Positions 17,115 through 25,306 of a stretch of 64,000 nt of DNA are shown piece by piece. Under the pieces are notes generated by a model that saw only the letters and a list, made by a program, of their open reading frames with translations, ran no database searches and was not told the origin of the DNA. Made by a program: the position numbers and the translations under genes. Where the stretch lies: the NCBI RefSeq assembly GCF_030848395.1, contig NZ_JAVDBT010000004.1, positions 186,001 through 250,000 of the forward strand, in the 5' to 3' direction. How positions within the stretch are numbered: the stretch's first letter is position 1; every line of letters starts with the position of its first letter. The stretch is from Pseudogemmobacter lacusdianii (GTDB taxonomy: Bacteria; Pseudomonadota; Alphaproteobacteria; Rhodobacterales; Rhodobacteraceae).

Positions 17115-18209
17115 ATGGCATTTTTCAGCAAGCTTAAGGACCGCATGTTCCGGTCTTCGTCGAAAATCGGCGATGGCTTGGATGCTTTGGTCTCGGATGG
17201 GGCGACGTCTGCGGGCGTTGAAGTTCCGGTCGAAGCTCCGGTTGCTGCATCCCCTGAGGCTGTTGCAGAAGCTGCCGCCCCGCAAACCCCGCATGTCGAA
17301 CCGCCTCAGGCCCCAGCCAAATCGGGCCTTTTCGGCCGGATCTTCGGCGGCTCTGGCGTCGTGGCGGAAGAGCCGCGCCGGGTCTTGGATGATGCGATGC
17401 TTGAAAGCCTGGAAGAGGTGCTGATCGAGGCCGATATGGGCCCGGCCACCGCCGTCCGGGTCACCGCCAATATTGCAGAAGGCCGCTTTGGCAAGCGCCT
17501 CACCACCCGTGAGCTGAAGTCGGCCTTGGCGGATGAGGTGACTCGGATCATGACCCCCGTCGCCAAGCCGCTTCCGCTTTACCAACAAAAACCGCAGGTT
17601 GTGCTGGTTGTGGGCGTCAATGGCTCGGGCAAAACCACCACGATTGGCAAGCTTGCAAGCCAGTTCAAAGCTGGCGGCAAAAGCGTGATGATCGCTGCGG
17701 GTGATACGTTCCGCGCCGCGGCGGTTGAGCAGTTGCAGGTCTGGGGCAATCGCGCGGGCGTGCCGGTGCTGACCGCTCCGGAAGGCAGCGATCCGGCCTC
17801 GCTGGCCTTTGACGCGCTGACACGGGCGACGGCGGAAGGCGTTGATCTTTTGATGATCGACACCGCCGGTCGGCTGCAAAATCGCGCTGATTTGATGGAA
17901 GAATTGGCCAAAATCATCCGGGTGATCCGCAAGGTCGACGCCACCGCGCCGCACAACACTTTGCTGGTGCTGGACGCCACCACCGGCCAAAATGCGGTGA
18001 CTCAGGTCGAGATCTTCCGCAAGATCGCCGATGTTTCGGGTTTGGTGATGACGAAGCTCGACGGGACCGCTAAGGGCGGCGTTTTGGTGGCTTTGGCTGA
18101 CCGTTTCGGCCTGCCGATCCATGCCATCGGCGTGGGCGAGCAGATCGATGACCTCTCTCCTTTCGACCCTGAAGATTTTGCCCGCGCCCTTGTTGGGCTT
18201 GAAGAATAA
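17115..18209 (+). CDS. ftsY: signal recognition particle receptor FtsY
   Basis: The SRP receptor GTPase that docks ribosome-SRP complexes at the membrane for insertion of inner-membrane proteins. It has 364 residues. An acidic, alanine/proline-rich N-terminal A region (about 25-85) precedes the NG domain. G1 is GVNGSGKTTT (167-176); DTAGR and TKLDGTAKGG are G3 and G4. The start is ATG 17115 (MAFFSKLKDRMFRSSSKI), whose amphipathic basic helix is usual for membrane binding. yciB follows after 9 bases and is probably in the same operon. Confidence 0.97.
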   Translation: MAFFSKLKDRMFRSSSKIGDGLDALVSDGATSAGVEVPVEAPVAASPEAVAEAAAPQTPHVEPPQAPAKSGLFGRIFGGSGVVAEEPRRVLDDAMLESLEEVLIEADMGPATAVRVTANIAEGRFGKRLTTRELKSALADEVTRIMTPVAKPLPLYQQKPQVVLVVGVNGSGKTTTIGKLASQFKAGGKSVMIAAGDTFRAAAVEQLQVWGNRAGVPVLTAPEGSDPASLAFDALTRATAEGVDLLMIDTAGRLQNRADLMEELAKIIRVIRKVDATAPHNTLLVLDATTGQNAVTQVEIFRKIADVSGLVMTKLDGTAKGGVLVALADRFGLPIHAIGVGEQIDDLSPFDPEDFARALVGLEE

Positions 18210-18218
18210 GGCGCTGAC

Positions 18219-18824
18219 ATGACAGAGAAAAAGATCAACCCATTCCTGAAGATGGTCCTTGAGTTGGGGCCGATCGTACTCTTCTTTGTGGTCTTCGGGC
18301 GGCTGAAAGACCAAACCTTTGAGATCGCGGGCGGCAGCTATTCCGGCTTTATCGTCACCACGGCGATCTTCATCGGGCTGATCATGGTGACCACCGGCAT
18401 CCTTTGGGCGCTGACCGGCAAGCTGTCGCGGATGCAACTGATGACGCTGATCTTGGTCATTGTGATGGGCGGTCTGTCGGTTTGGCTGAATGATGAGCGC
18501 TTCATAAAGATGAAGCCGACGCTGCTTTATGCGGCCTTTGCGGTGATCCTTGGCATCGGGCTTTTGCAGGGCAAAAGCTATCTTTCTGCGGTGATGGAAG
18601 GGGTTATCCCGATGACCGCTGAAGGTTGGATGATCCTGACCAAGCGGATGACGGCGTTTTTCGTGGTGCTTGCTGTCGCCAATGAACTGGTCTGGCGGCT
18701 GATGTCGACTGAGGCTTGGGTGAATTTCAAGACCTTCGGCCTGACGGCGGCGCTGTTTGTCTTCATCATGACGCAAGGCAAGCTGTTTGAGACCTATTCC
18801 TCGGAACCTACCGAGAAGGAATAG
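18219..18824 (+). CDS. yciB: inner membrane-spanning protein YciB (septation protein A)
   Basis: A 201-residue inner-membrane protein with five or six helices. NPFLKMVLELGPIVLFFV, FKMKPTLLYA-type (FIKMKPTLLYAAFAVIL) and VANELVWRLMSTEAWVNFKTF are diagnostic for YciB/IspA. The family affects cell-envelope synthesis and septation. It starts 9 bases after ftsY, which suggests cotranscription. Confidence 0.95.
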   Translation: MTEKKINPFLKMVLELGPIVLFFVVFGRLKDQTFEIAGGSYSGFIVTTAIFIGLIMVTTGILWALTGKLSRMQLMTLILVIVMGGLSVWLNDERFIKMKPTLLYAAFAVILGIGLLQGKSYLSAVMEGVIPMTAEGWMILTKRMTAFFVVLAVANELVWRLMSTEAWVNFKTFGLTAALFVFIMTQGKLFETYSSEPTEKE

Positions 18825-18882
18825 GTCTTTTCGGGGCCTGCTCGCTGGCGTTGACCTGAGCCAAAAATGGGCGTAACCCGAA

Positions 18883-18940
18883 CGCCGTGGCACTTTGTTA
18901 CCGGATTGCGGGCCACGTTAAATAAGCCGCTAAAGAGGTT
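18883..18940 (+). promoter_or_regulatory. SAM-II riboswitch aptamer upstream of metZ
   Basis: P1 is CGTGGC (18886-18891) with GCCACG (18912-18917). The pseudoknot pairs GCGG (18908-18911) with CCGC (18927-18930) and ACC (18900-18902) with GGT (18937-18939). The spacing and the 3' string AAATAAGCCGCTAAAGAGG follow the SAM-II consensus (ends GCTAAARAGG). SAM-II elements control metA/metZ-type genes in alphaproteobacteria, which fits the gene that follows. SAM binding would lower metZ expression. Confidence 0.9.
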
Positions 18941-18949
18941 CGGGCATCG

Positions 18950-18982
18950 GCCCCGGTACCTCTTATGAGGCCGGGGCTTTTT
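18950..18982 (+). terminator. intrinsic terminator serving as SAM-II expression platform
   Basis: GCCCCGG (18950-18956) pairs with CCGGGGC (18971-18977), and the inner CCTC/GAGG extends the stem around TTAT; five T follow. It ends 21 bases before the metZ start. The inner strand ACCTCTT (18958-18964) is complementary to AAGAGGT (18933-18939), the pseudoknot strand of the aptamer, so an antiterminator is possible when SAM is absent. The pairing is seen; the mechanism is inferred. It could also simply terminate ftsY-yciB. Confidence 0.8.
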
Positions 18983-19003
18983 CATTGGCCGGAGGGCCTG
19001 ACG

Positions 19004-20185
19004 ATGACCAAGGGTTGGAAAACACGCACGAAACTTGTCCATCAGGGCATCCGCCGCAGCCAATATGGCGAGATGGCCGAGGCGATTTTTCTGACCCAAG
19101 GCTTCGCCTATCCCGATGCAGAATCCGCCGAAGCGCGGTTCGTGCAGGCCGGTGCGGATGAGTTCATCTATGCCCGCTACGGCAATCCGACCACCCGGAT
19201 GTTCGAAGAGCGGATCGCCGGGCTTGAGGGCACCGAGGACGCTTTTGCCACCGCTTCGGGCATGGCGGCGGTCAATGGGGCGTTGGTTTCGGGCTTGAAG
19301 GCGGGGGATCATGTGGTCTCGGCCCGGGCGCTCTTTGGGTCGTGTCTTTACATCCTTGAGGATGTGCTGGGGCGCTTTGGCGTCAATGTCACCTTTGTTG
19401 ATGGCGAGGATCTGGAACAGTGGAAAGCTGCTGTAAAACCAGAGACTAAGCTGGTGTTCTTCGAGTCGATGTCGAACCCGACCCTGCAACTCGTCGATAT
19501 CAAATCCGTGGCCGAGATCGCCCATGCGGTGGGGGCTTTGGTGGTGGTCGACAACGTCTTCGCCACGCCGATCTTCTCGCGTGCGGTCGAGCAAGGTGCT
19601 GATGTTGTTATCTATTCTACCACAAAGCACATCGACGGTCAGGGCCGGGCTTTGGGCGGGGTGATCTGCGGCACGCGTGAGCATATCCGCAAGGTGGTTG
19701 AGCCTTATATGAAGCACACCGGCGGCTCGATGAGCCCGATGACGGCTTGGATGCATCTGCATGGCCTTGCCACGCTGGATCTGCGCTGCCGGGCCATGGC
19801 CGATGGCGCGCTGAAGATCGCCAAAGCGCTGGAAAGCCACGATAAAATCTCGAAGGTGATCTATCCGGGGCTGGAAAGCCACCCGCAGCATGCTCTGGCG
19901 ATGGAGCAGTTGGGCGTGGGTGGCACTTTGGTCGCCTTTGAGGTCAAGGGCGGCAAAGATGCGGCCTTCCGCTTCCTCAACGCTTTGGAAATTGCCTGCA
20001 TTTCCAATAACCTCGGCGATGCCAAGACCATTGCGACCCATCCGGCGACCACCACCCATCAGCGTCTGCCGCAAGATCAAAAGGACGCTTTGGGCATCTC
20101 GCCGGGGCTGATCCGCTTCTCGGTCGGGATCGAGGATGCCGACGATCTGGTTGCCGATCTGATGCAGGCTTTGGAAGAGGTCTAA
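19004..20185 (+). CDS. metZ: O-succinylhomoserine sulfhydrylase
   Basis: A PLP enzyme of the Cys/Met metabolism family that makes homocysteine from O-succinylhomoserine and sulfide (direct sulfhydrylation). It has 393 residues. The PLP lysine is Lys208 in IYSTTKHIDGQGR; YARYGNPTTRMFEER and EDAFATASGMAAV are family signatures. The start is ATG 19004 (MTKGWKTRTKLVHQG) with GGAGGG seven bases upstream; ATG 18965 lies inside the terminator and is rejected. The SAM-II riboswitch upstream supports a methionine role. Separating MetZ from related lyases by sequence alone carries a small risk. Confidence 0.94.
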   Translation: MTKGWKTRTKLVHQGIRRSQYGEMAEAIFLTQGFAYPDAESAEARFVQAGADEFIYARYGNPTTRMFEERIAGLEGTEDAFATASGMAAVNGALVSGLKAGDHVVSARALFGSCLYILEDVLGRFGVNVTFVDGEDLEQWKAAVKPETKLVFFESMSNPTLQLVDIKSVAEIAHAVGALVVVDNVFATPIFSRAVEQGADVVIYSTTKHIDGQGRALGGVICGTREHIRKVVEPYMKHTGGSMSPMTAWMHLHGLATLDLRCRAMADGALKIAKALESHDKISKVIYPGLESHPQHALAMEQLGVGGTLVAFEVKGGKDAAFRFLNALEIACISNNLGDAKTIATHPATTTHQRLPQDQKDALGISPGLIRFSVGIEDADDLVADLMQALEEV

Positions 20186-20260
20186 AGCCTGAAATCCGAC
20201 AGCTGGTTTTCCGCTGGCTTAGGTATGGCAAAGGTATGGTTTCGGTCGGGCTGTGATCCC

Positions 20261-20297
20261 CCGGCGGGTTTGGCGTCTTTCAGGCGCAACCCGTCGG
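20261..20297. other. long imperfect hairpin between metZ and folE2
   Basis: CCGGCGGGTT (20261-20270) pairs with AACCCGTCGG (20288-20297) with one G-T pair, and the inner GCGTC (20273-20277) with GGCGC (20283-20287), around a 5-base loop. No T-run follows on the plus strand. It may end metZ transcripts or lie in the folE2 leader. Confidence 0.6.
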
Positions 20298-20450
20298 GAA
20301 CCTCCCTTGTCTTGGCGGTGAAATTGACTATCTCTGAGGTCTTCGCGCATCGACCAGGGTGATCCTTGCGCGGGCCTTCATCGCCATCTGGCAGCAACTC
20401 TCCATCCGGAAATTGACGGCAGTCCTGCCCGAACCGAAAGGATCCGCCCT

Positions 20451-21539
20451 ATGAACATCCATCACCCCGCGCCCAGCCGCGAAGAGGCCGAGGCCGCTTT
20501 GGCGCTTTTGCGCCACTGGGCCGATGCTGCCAGCCGCGAAGAGGTGGCAGCCCTCGACCCCGCGCTTGGGCCGGTGCTTGCCGGGCAAAACGCTGCTGGA
20601 TACCCGGAGCTGAACCGGAGCTATCCGGCTGACTTCCAGCCTGATGCCGCCTATCGCGCCTCGATGCCGGATTTGCAGAACGGGCCTGCGAGCCTGATCC
20701 GAGGCGCCAAGGCGCTGATCCAGCATGTCGGGATTTCGAACTTCCGCCTGCCGATCCGCTACCACACCCGCGACGCGGGCGAGATCACTTTGGAGACCTC
20801 TGTCACCGGCACGGTCAGCCTGGAATCGGAGAAAAAAGGCATCAATATGAGCCGTATCATGCGGTCATTCTATGCCCATGCCGAGAAGGATTTCTCCTTT
20901 GCGGTGGTTGAGCATGCGCTTGAGGACTACAAGCGCGACCTTGGCTCTTTCGATGCGCGCATCATGATGCGGTTTTCCTTCCCGGTGCGGATTGAGAGCC
21001 TGCGCTCGGGGCTTTCGGGCTGGCAATATTACGATATCGCGCTGGAGCTGGTGGATGTGGCGGGGGTGCGCAAGCGCTTCATGCATCTTGATTATGTCTA
21101 TAGCTCGACCTGCCCTTGCAGCTTGGAGCTCTCCGAACATGCCCGCATGACCCGTGGCCAGTTGGCCACGCCGCATTCGCAGCGCTCGGTGGCGCGGCTT
21201 TCGGTGGAGCTGGCGGGCGGCAAGCGGCTTTGGTTCGAAGATCTGATCGAGCTTGCCCGCTCGGGCGTGCCGACCGAGACGCAAGTCATGGTCAAACGCG
21301 AGGATGAGCAGGCTTTTGCGGAACTTAACGCCGCAAATCCGATCTTCGTCGAAGATGCCGCGCGCAGCTTTGCCCGGGCCTTGAAGCAAGACCCGCGGGT
21401 GGGCGATTTCCGCGTGCTGGCAAGCCATCAAGAAAGCCTGCACAGCCATGATGCGGTGAGCCTTTTGACCGAAGGCCCGACCTTTGCCGCCGAAAGCCTT
21501 GACCCGCGTCTTTTCCAAAGTCTGTTCCACGTCGGCTAA
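20451..21539 (+). CDS. folE2: GTP cyclohydrolase FolE2 (type IB)
   Basis: The first enzyme of folate synthesis, converting GTP to 7,8-dihydroneopterin triphosphate. This is the metal-flexible FolE2 form, not the zinc-dependent FolE. It has 362 residues, long for the family because of an N-terminal extension of about 60. The signature TCPCSLELSEHARM (220-233) contains the metal-binding Cys, and GISNFRLPI, RSFYAHAEKDF and ELSEHARMTRGQLATPHSQRS are conserved. folB and folP lie 11 kb away. I looked for a Zur-type operator upstream, since FolE2 is often Zur-controlled, and did not find a clear one. Confidence 0.95.
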   Translation: MNIHHPAPSREEAEAALALLRHWADAASREEVAALDPALGPVLAGQNAAGYPELNRSYPADFQPDAAYRASMPDLQNGPASLIRGAKALIQHVGISNFRLPIRYHTRDAGEITLETSVTGTVSLESEKKGINMSRIMRSFYAHAEKDFSFAVVEHALEDYKRDLGSFDARIMMRFSFPVRIESLRSGLSGWQYYDIALELVDVAGVRKRFMHLDYVYSSTCPCSLELSEHARMTRGQLATPHSQRSVARLSVELAGGKRLWFEDLIELARSGVPTETQVMVKREDEQAFAELNAANPIFVEDAARSFARALKQDPRVGDFRVLASHQESLHSHDAVSLLTEGPTFAAESLDPRLFQSLFHVG

Positions 21540-21546
21540 GCGCGGA

Positions 21547-21660
21547 GCCTCCGGCGGGGATATTTAGATTCTGAAAGAGCCGTAAGATGAGGCTCTGCCT
21601 TCTTTCCCTCTTTTAGAATGAAAATATCCTCGGGGGTCTGGGGGCAGACAGCCCCCAGCC
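21547..21660. repeat. dispersed intergenic palindromic repeat, copy D
   Basis: The left arm GCCTCCGGCGGGGATATTT (21547-21565) is identical to copies A and B and pairs with AAATATCC (about 21622-21629). The inner stem ATTCTGAAAGAG (21568-21579) pairs with CTCTTTTAGAAT (21608-21619), with one G-T pair. The right end has CTGGGGGC-AGACA-GCCCCCAG (21638-21658). It lies between folE2 and trkH on the plus strand and probably ends folE2 transcripts. Confidence 0.82.
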
Positions 21661-21734
21661 TTTGGCCTCCAGCGAGGCGTTGAAAATTTCGCGCGAATTT
21701 GACGCAAGGCCGAGAACCCCCTAACAGTTCGGGG

Positions 21735-23183
21735 ATGATTGACCTTCGCCCCGTGGCCTATGTGATCGGACGCATTCTTGTCGTCCTTGCCATTTTGATG
21801 CTGGCACCCGCGATCATTGATTGGCGCGCGGGCGACGCCAATGGCGTTGCCTTTGCGCAATCGGCGATCATCACCGGATTTGTCGGCGCGGTCTTGTCGC
21901 TGGCGACGGTGAACGGGCTTTCGACCTCGCTTGATGTGCGGCAGGCCTATCTTCTGACCATCGGCATCTGGGTGCTGACCCCGGCCTTCAGCGCTTTGCC
22001 CTTTTGGCTGGGCGCGCCGCATCTGACCCCGGTTTACGCCTATTTCGAGGCGGTCTCGGGGATCACCACCACCGGCGCTTCGGTGATCGTCGGGCTTGAG
22101 GTCTTGCCGGAAGGCGTGAACCTCTGGCGCGGCATGATGCATTGGGTGGGCGGCCTTGGCATCGCCTTTATCGCGATGATCTTTTTGCCGATCATGCGGG
22201 TGGGGGGGATGCAGTTTTTCCGCACCGAGGGCTTTGACACTTTCGGCAAGGCCTTGCCGCGCGCCACCGATATCGCGCGGCAACTGTTGGTGCTTTATTG
22301 TGGGCTGACCTTGGGCTTTGCTTTGGTCTATGCCGCTTTGGGGATGCCGGCTTTGGAGGCGGTGGTGCATGGCATGTCCACGGTCTCGACCGGGGGGTTT
22401 GGCACGCGGGACGATAGTTTTTCCAGCTATTCTGCGGCGATGCTATATGCGGCATCGCTCTTCATGATCCTGTCGTCCTTGCCCTACATTCGCTATGTGC
22501 AACTGATGAACGGCCAAGCGACGCCGCTGTGGCGCGACAGTCAGGCGCGGGCCTATTTGCGCTGGCTGCTGAGCGCGGTGGTCTTTGTCGCGGGCTGGCA
22601 GGTTTGGTCCACCGGGATGGGGGTGGAGCTGGCGTTTCGCGAGAGCCTTTTCAACCTGACCTCAATCATGTCTTCGACCGGGTTTTTCGCAGGCTCCTTC
22701 CCGGAATGGGGCGGGGTGATGCTGGTGGTGGCCTTGGTCTTGGGCGTGGTGGGGGCTTGTTCGGGGTCATCCGCCTCGGGGCTGTCGGTCTTTCGGGTGC
22801 AGATCGCGATGGCGCTGTTGCGGCGGCAAATCCGCCAGATCACCAGCCCTTCGGCGGTGGATCCGGTGAAATATGACGGGCGGACGGTGGGCGAGGATGT
22901 GATCTCGGCCGTGATCATGTTCATCTCGGGGTTTATCTTGATCTTCGGCGTGTTGACCGTGGCGATGACGCTGACCGGGGTGGATATTGAGAGCGCATTG
23001 TTCGGGGTTTGGCAGGCTTTGGGCAATGCGGGTTACGGCTTTGGCCCCTTGGTGTCGCGGACCGGCACCTTCATCGATTACCCTGAGGCGGCGATCTTGA
23101 TCATGACTTTGGCGATGATCATGGGGCGGTTGGGGTTGATGGCGGTCTTGGTGCTGCTGCTGCCGCGGTTCTGGCGCCGTTAG
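21735..23183 (+). CDS. TrkH-family potassium uptake protein
   Basis: The membrane subunit of a Trk/Ktr potassium uptake system, 482 residues. Four pore-loop repeats carry the selectivity-filter glycines: SGITTTGASVIVG, GMSTVSTGGFGTRDD, TSIMSSTGFFAG and GNAGYGFGPL. The start is ATG 21735 (MIDLRPVAYVIGRILVV) with GGGG just upstream; an earlier in-frame start at 21699 overlaps repeat-flanking sequence and is less likely. No trkA/ktrA partner is nearby. A bidirectional terminator follows. Confidence 0.93.
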   Translation: MIDLRPVAYVIGRILVVLAILMLAPAIIDWRAGDANGVAFAQSAIITGFVGAVLSLATVNGLSTSLDVRQAYLLTIGIWVLTPAFSALPFWLGAPHLTPVYAYFEAVSGITTTGASVIVGLEVLPEGVNLWRGMMHWVGGLGIAFIAMIFLPIMRVGGMQFFRTEGFDTFGKALPRATDIARQLLVLYCGLTLGFALVYAALGMPALEAVVHGMSTVSTGGFGTRDDSFSSYSAAMLYAASLFMILSSLPYIRYVQLMNGQATPLWRDSQARAYLRWLLSAVVFVAGWQVWSTGMGVELAFRESLFNLTSIMSSTGFFAGSFPEWGGVMLVVALVLGVVGACSGSSASGLSVFRVQIAMALLRRQIRQITSPSAVDPVKYDGRTVGEDVISAVIMFISGFILIFGVLTVAMTLTGVDIESALFGVWQALGNAGYGFGPLVSRTGTFIDYPEAAILIMTLAMIMGRLGLMAVLVLLLPRFWRR

Positions 23184-23220
23184 GTTAAGCGGCGCGGCTG
23201 GTTGCTTCGTCCGGGGGCTG

Positions 23221-23262
23221 AAAAGAAAAAGCCGCGCTTGGGGGCGCGGCTTTTGCGTTTTA
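23221..23262. terminator. bidirectional intrinsic terminator
   Basis: GCCGCGC (23231-23237) and GCGCGGC (23244-23250) are flanked by an A-run on the left and TTTTGCGTTTT on the right. It therefore works for trkH on the plus strand and for the convergent exported protein gene on the minus strand. Confidence 0.85.
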
Positions 23263-23281
23263 GGGGCCTTTGGCCGCTTGC

Positions 23282-25126
23282 TTAGTCTTGCCAGCAGGAG
23301 ACGAGGACGGTCATGCCGGTGGCCGCTTCGGTGAGTTTCACCGGGGCGAGGCGCTCGGTTAGCTCGGATTGGGCCGGCGTCACGCCCGCGCTTTGCAAAA
23401 AGGCGGTGAGCGTGGCGGCGGAGGCGGCAAAGGAGGTGCCAGCGGGGAGCTGCTGTGCGCCGACCGAGGCTTCGGGCAGCAGGAGGCCAGTAACGGCGCC
23501 GCTTTCGTCCAAGACCGGGCCACCGGCATCGCCGGGCAAAGCGGTGAGGGCAAGGCGGTTGATCCCGGCTTCGCCGCGTAGGCCTTCGGAGGCCTCAAAC
23601 GTGCCGAAGGTCAGCACTGGGGCGGGCAGGCGGTCTTCATAGGAATATCCCGCCACCGCGATCTCGGCGCCAAGGCGGTCGGGGGCGGTTTGGAAGCGCG
23701 CCGTGGCGGGCGGGGCCAGGCGGGTGGCGGGGGTCAGGAGCGCCAGACCCTCGGCGCTGGCACTGACCTTCGCCTCGGTCTCGTGGTCAAGCGTGATGCG
23801 GCTGCAGGCCTCGACCGCTGCGGCGCTGGTCAGCACAGAACCTGTCTCATCGACGTAGAAGCCTGAGCGGCTGAAGGCGGGGCGGCGCAGCTCAAGCCCG
23901 GCCAGAAGGCCGCGACGGGTGCTGTCGGACAGGGCCACCATGCCGGGGTCCAATGCGGTTGAGCCGGTGGAGCGGAAGCTGGCCTCGAGCACCTCGCGCA
24001 GGCGGGCGTCGCGGGCGGCATTTTCCGGCGTGCCGACCAGCATGAAGCCTTTGACGGTGCTGTTCGACTGCTGCGCCCAAGCGTGGCTGTCTTGGCTGGC
24101 AGAGGTGCCGTGGATGCGGAAGGATTTTTCCGTCAGCTCACGCGCACCAGTGGCGGGCATGGCATCAAGCCGTTGCAAGATATCGTAAAGACCCGCCAAA
24201 GCGGCTTTGTCGCCGGGCTGCGAGATCAGCACCAAGCTGAGGTCCGAGCCATTCTTCGCGCGATAATGCACGAAGGGCGGTTGGTAGCGGTCGAATTCCA
24301 CCAAGGCCAGCGGCAGGGTGGCTTGAATGCCCGCCTCGGCCTCTTCGACGGCGGCAAAGCCAAATTCGGTGACTTCGGCTTGGTAGTTCGCAACCAAAGT
24401 CGCGCGTTGACGGCTGGTGAGCACACCCGTCGGCTCAATCGCCATTGCCGCCTGCCAATTGGCCATGGAATTGCGGGTGCCGCTGCCGAAAGCGCCGTCG
24501 ATGCCGCCGGAATAATAGCCAAACCATTGCAGAGCGGTCTGCAAAAGCTGACGGTCTTCGAGGGAGAGGGCGGCTTCGGAGGCGCGGGCTTCGGCCAAGG
24601 TCTCTTCCGGCTCATAGATCTCGGGCGAGATCGGGGCCGGGGGCTCTTCATGAGTGGCGAGGCTCTCGGGATCCGCTTCGGGCGTCTCAAGCGCCAAGGG
24701 GGCGGTGTCGATATCGGGAATGGTGACGCCTTCGACGTCAGGCTCGATCAGCGGCAGGCCGGTGACGCCGGGATCAATTGCGAAGCTTTCTTGTGGCCAG
24801 AATTGCGCGGTGAAATCTGAGGCCACAGCGATATAGCTGTCAGCCGGGATCATCATCTCAGATCTGAGGAAATTGAGCCGCGCCGCGCCTTCGGCCACCG
24901 AATAGGGGCCAAGCACGATGGCATACCAGCCCGAGCGCAGCTGAAAGCCGTTGGTTTCGGGAAAAGCGGTGGAATAGGCGAAGGCGCGCTCTTGAGCGAC
25001 CTCGAGCGTGGGCTGCGCCTCAATCTGCAGCCAAACTTGATCCTGAGCTTGCGCGGGGGACAGATGGAGAAAGACGGCGACCAGACAAAGAACTGCGCGC
25101 AAAGCTGCTTGCATCGTGAAACACAT
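23282..25126 (-). CDS. exported SPOR / peptidoglycan-binding / trypsin-like protein, catalytic residues lost
   Basis: About 614 residues with a signal peptide (MCFTMQAALRAVLCLVAVFLHLSPAQA). A SPOR-like segment follows (VWLQIEAQPTLEVAQERAF ... GWYAIVLGPY), then a Pro/Glu-rich linker, a PG_binding_1 domain (LLQTALQWFGYYSGGIDGAFG) and a C-terminal trypsin-like domain. The latter has FYVDETGSVLTSAAAVEACS where active members have TNAHVV, and GDAGGPVLDESGAVTG where active members have GNSGGP or GDSGGP. Both the catalytic His and Ser are therefore Ala. It probably binds peptidoglycan without proteolysis. Start is uncertain: ATG 25126, ATG 25114 or TTG 25180 (which has AAGGTG upstream). Confidence 0.85.
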   Translation of the reverse strand: MCFTMQAALRAVLCLVAVFLHLSPAQAQDQVWLQIEAQPTLEVAQERAFAYSTAFPETNGFQLRSGWYAIVLGPYSVAEGAARLNFLRSEMMIPADSYIAVASDFTAQFWPQESFAIDPGVTGLPLIEPDVEGVTIPDIDTAPLALETPEADPESLATHEEPPAPISPEIYEPEETLAEARASEAALSLEDRQLLQTALQWFGYYSGGIDGAFGSGTRNSMANWQAAMAIEPTGVLTSRQRATLVANYQAEVTEFGFAAVEEAEAGIQATLPLALVEFDRYQPPFVHYRAKNGSDLSLVLISQPGDKAALAGLYDILQRLDAMPATGARELTEKSFRIHGTSASQDSHAWAQQSNSTVKGFMLVGTPENAARDARLREVLEASFRSTGSTALDPGMVALSDSTRRGLLAGLELRRPAFSRSGFYVDETGSVLTSAAAVEACSRITLDHETEAKVSASAEGLALLTPATRLAPPATARFQTAPDRLGAEIAVAGYSYEDRLPAPVLTFGTFEASEGLRGEAGINRLALTALPGDAGGPVLDESGAVTGLLLPEASVGAQQLPAGTSFAASAATLTAFLQSAGVTPAQSELTERLAPVKLTEAATGMTVLVSCWQD

Positions 25127-25306
25127 TCCAATGAGAGGGGCGCGGCGCAGGAGCCCGCCCGGCTGTGGCGAATTGTCCAAGGCACCTTAAAGCGCGGCCT
25201 TGCGGGGGCAAGAGCTAAGGCGGGGCGATTTCGGGGAATTGACCGCATCGGGGCCAGTGGATAGGGAAGGGGCCACATCTGACATGGTAGGACAGGGGCA
25301 GGGACG

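Noticed and set aside
17082-18893. A 603-codon minus-strand frame opposite ftsY and yciB
   Set aside because: Shadow of two certain genes; no protein family features.
20186-20450. A Zur operator ahead of folE2
   Set aside because: No palindrome like the known Zur site was found; the GGTATGG direct repeats at 20221-20239 are not a known operator.
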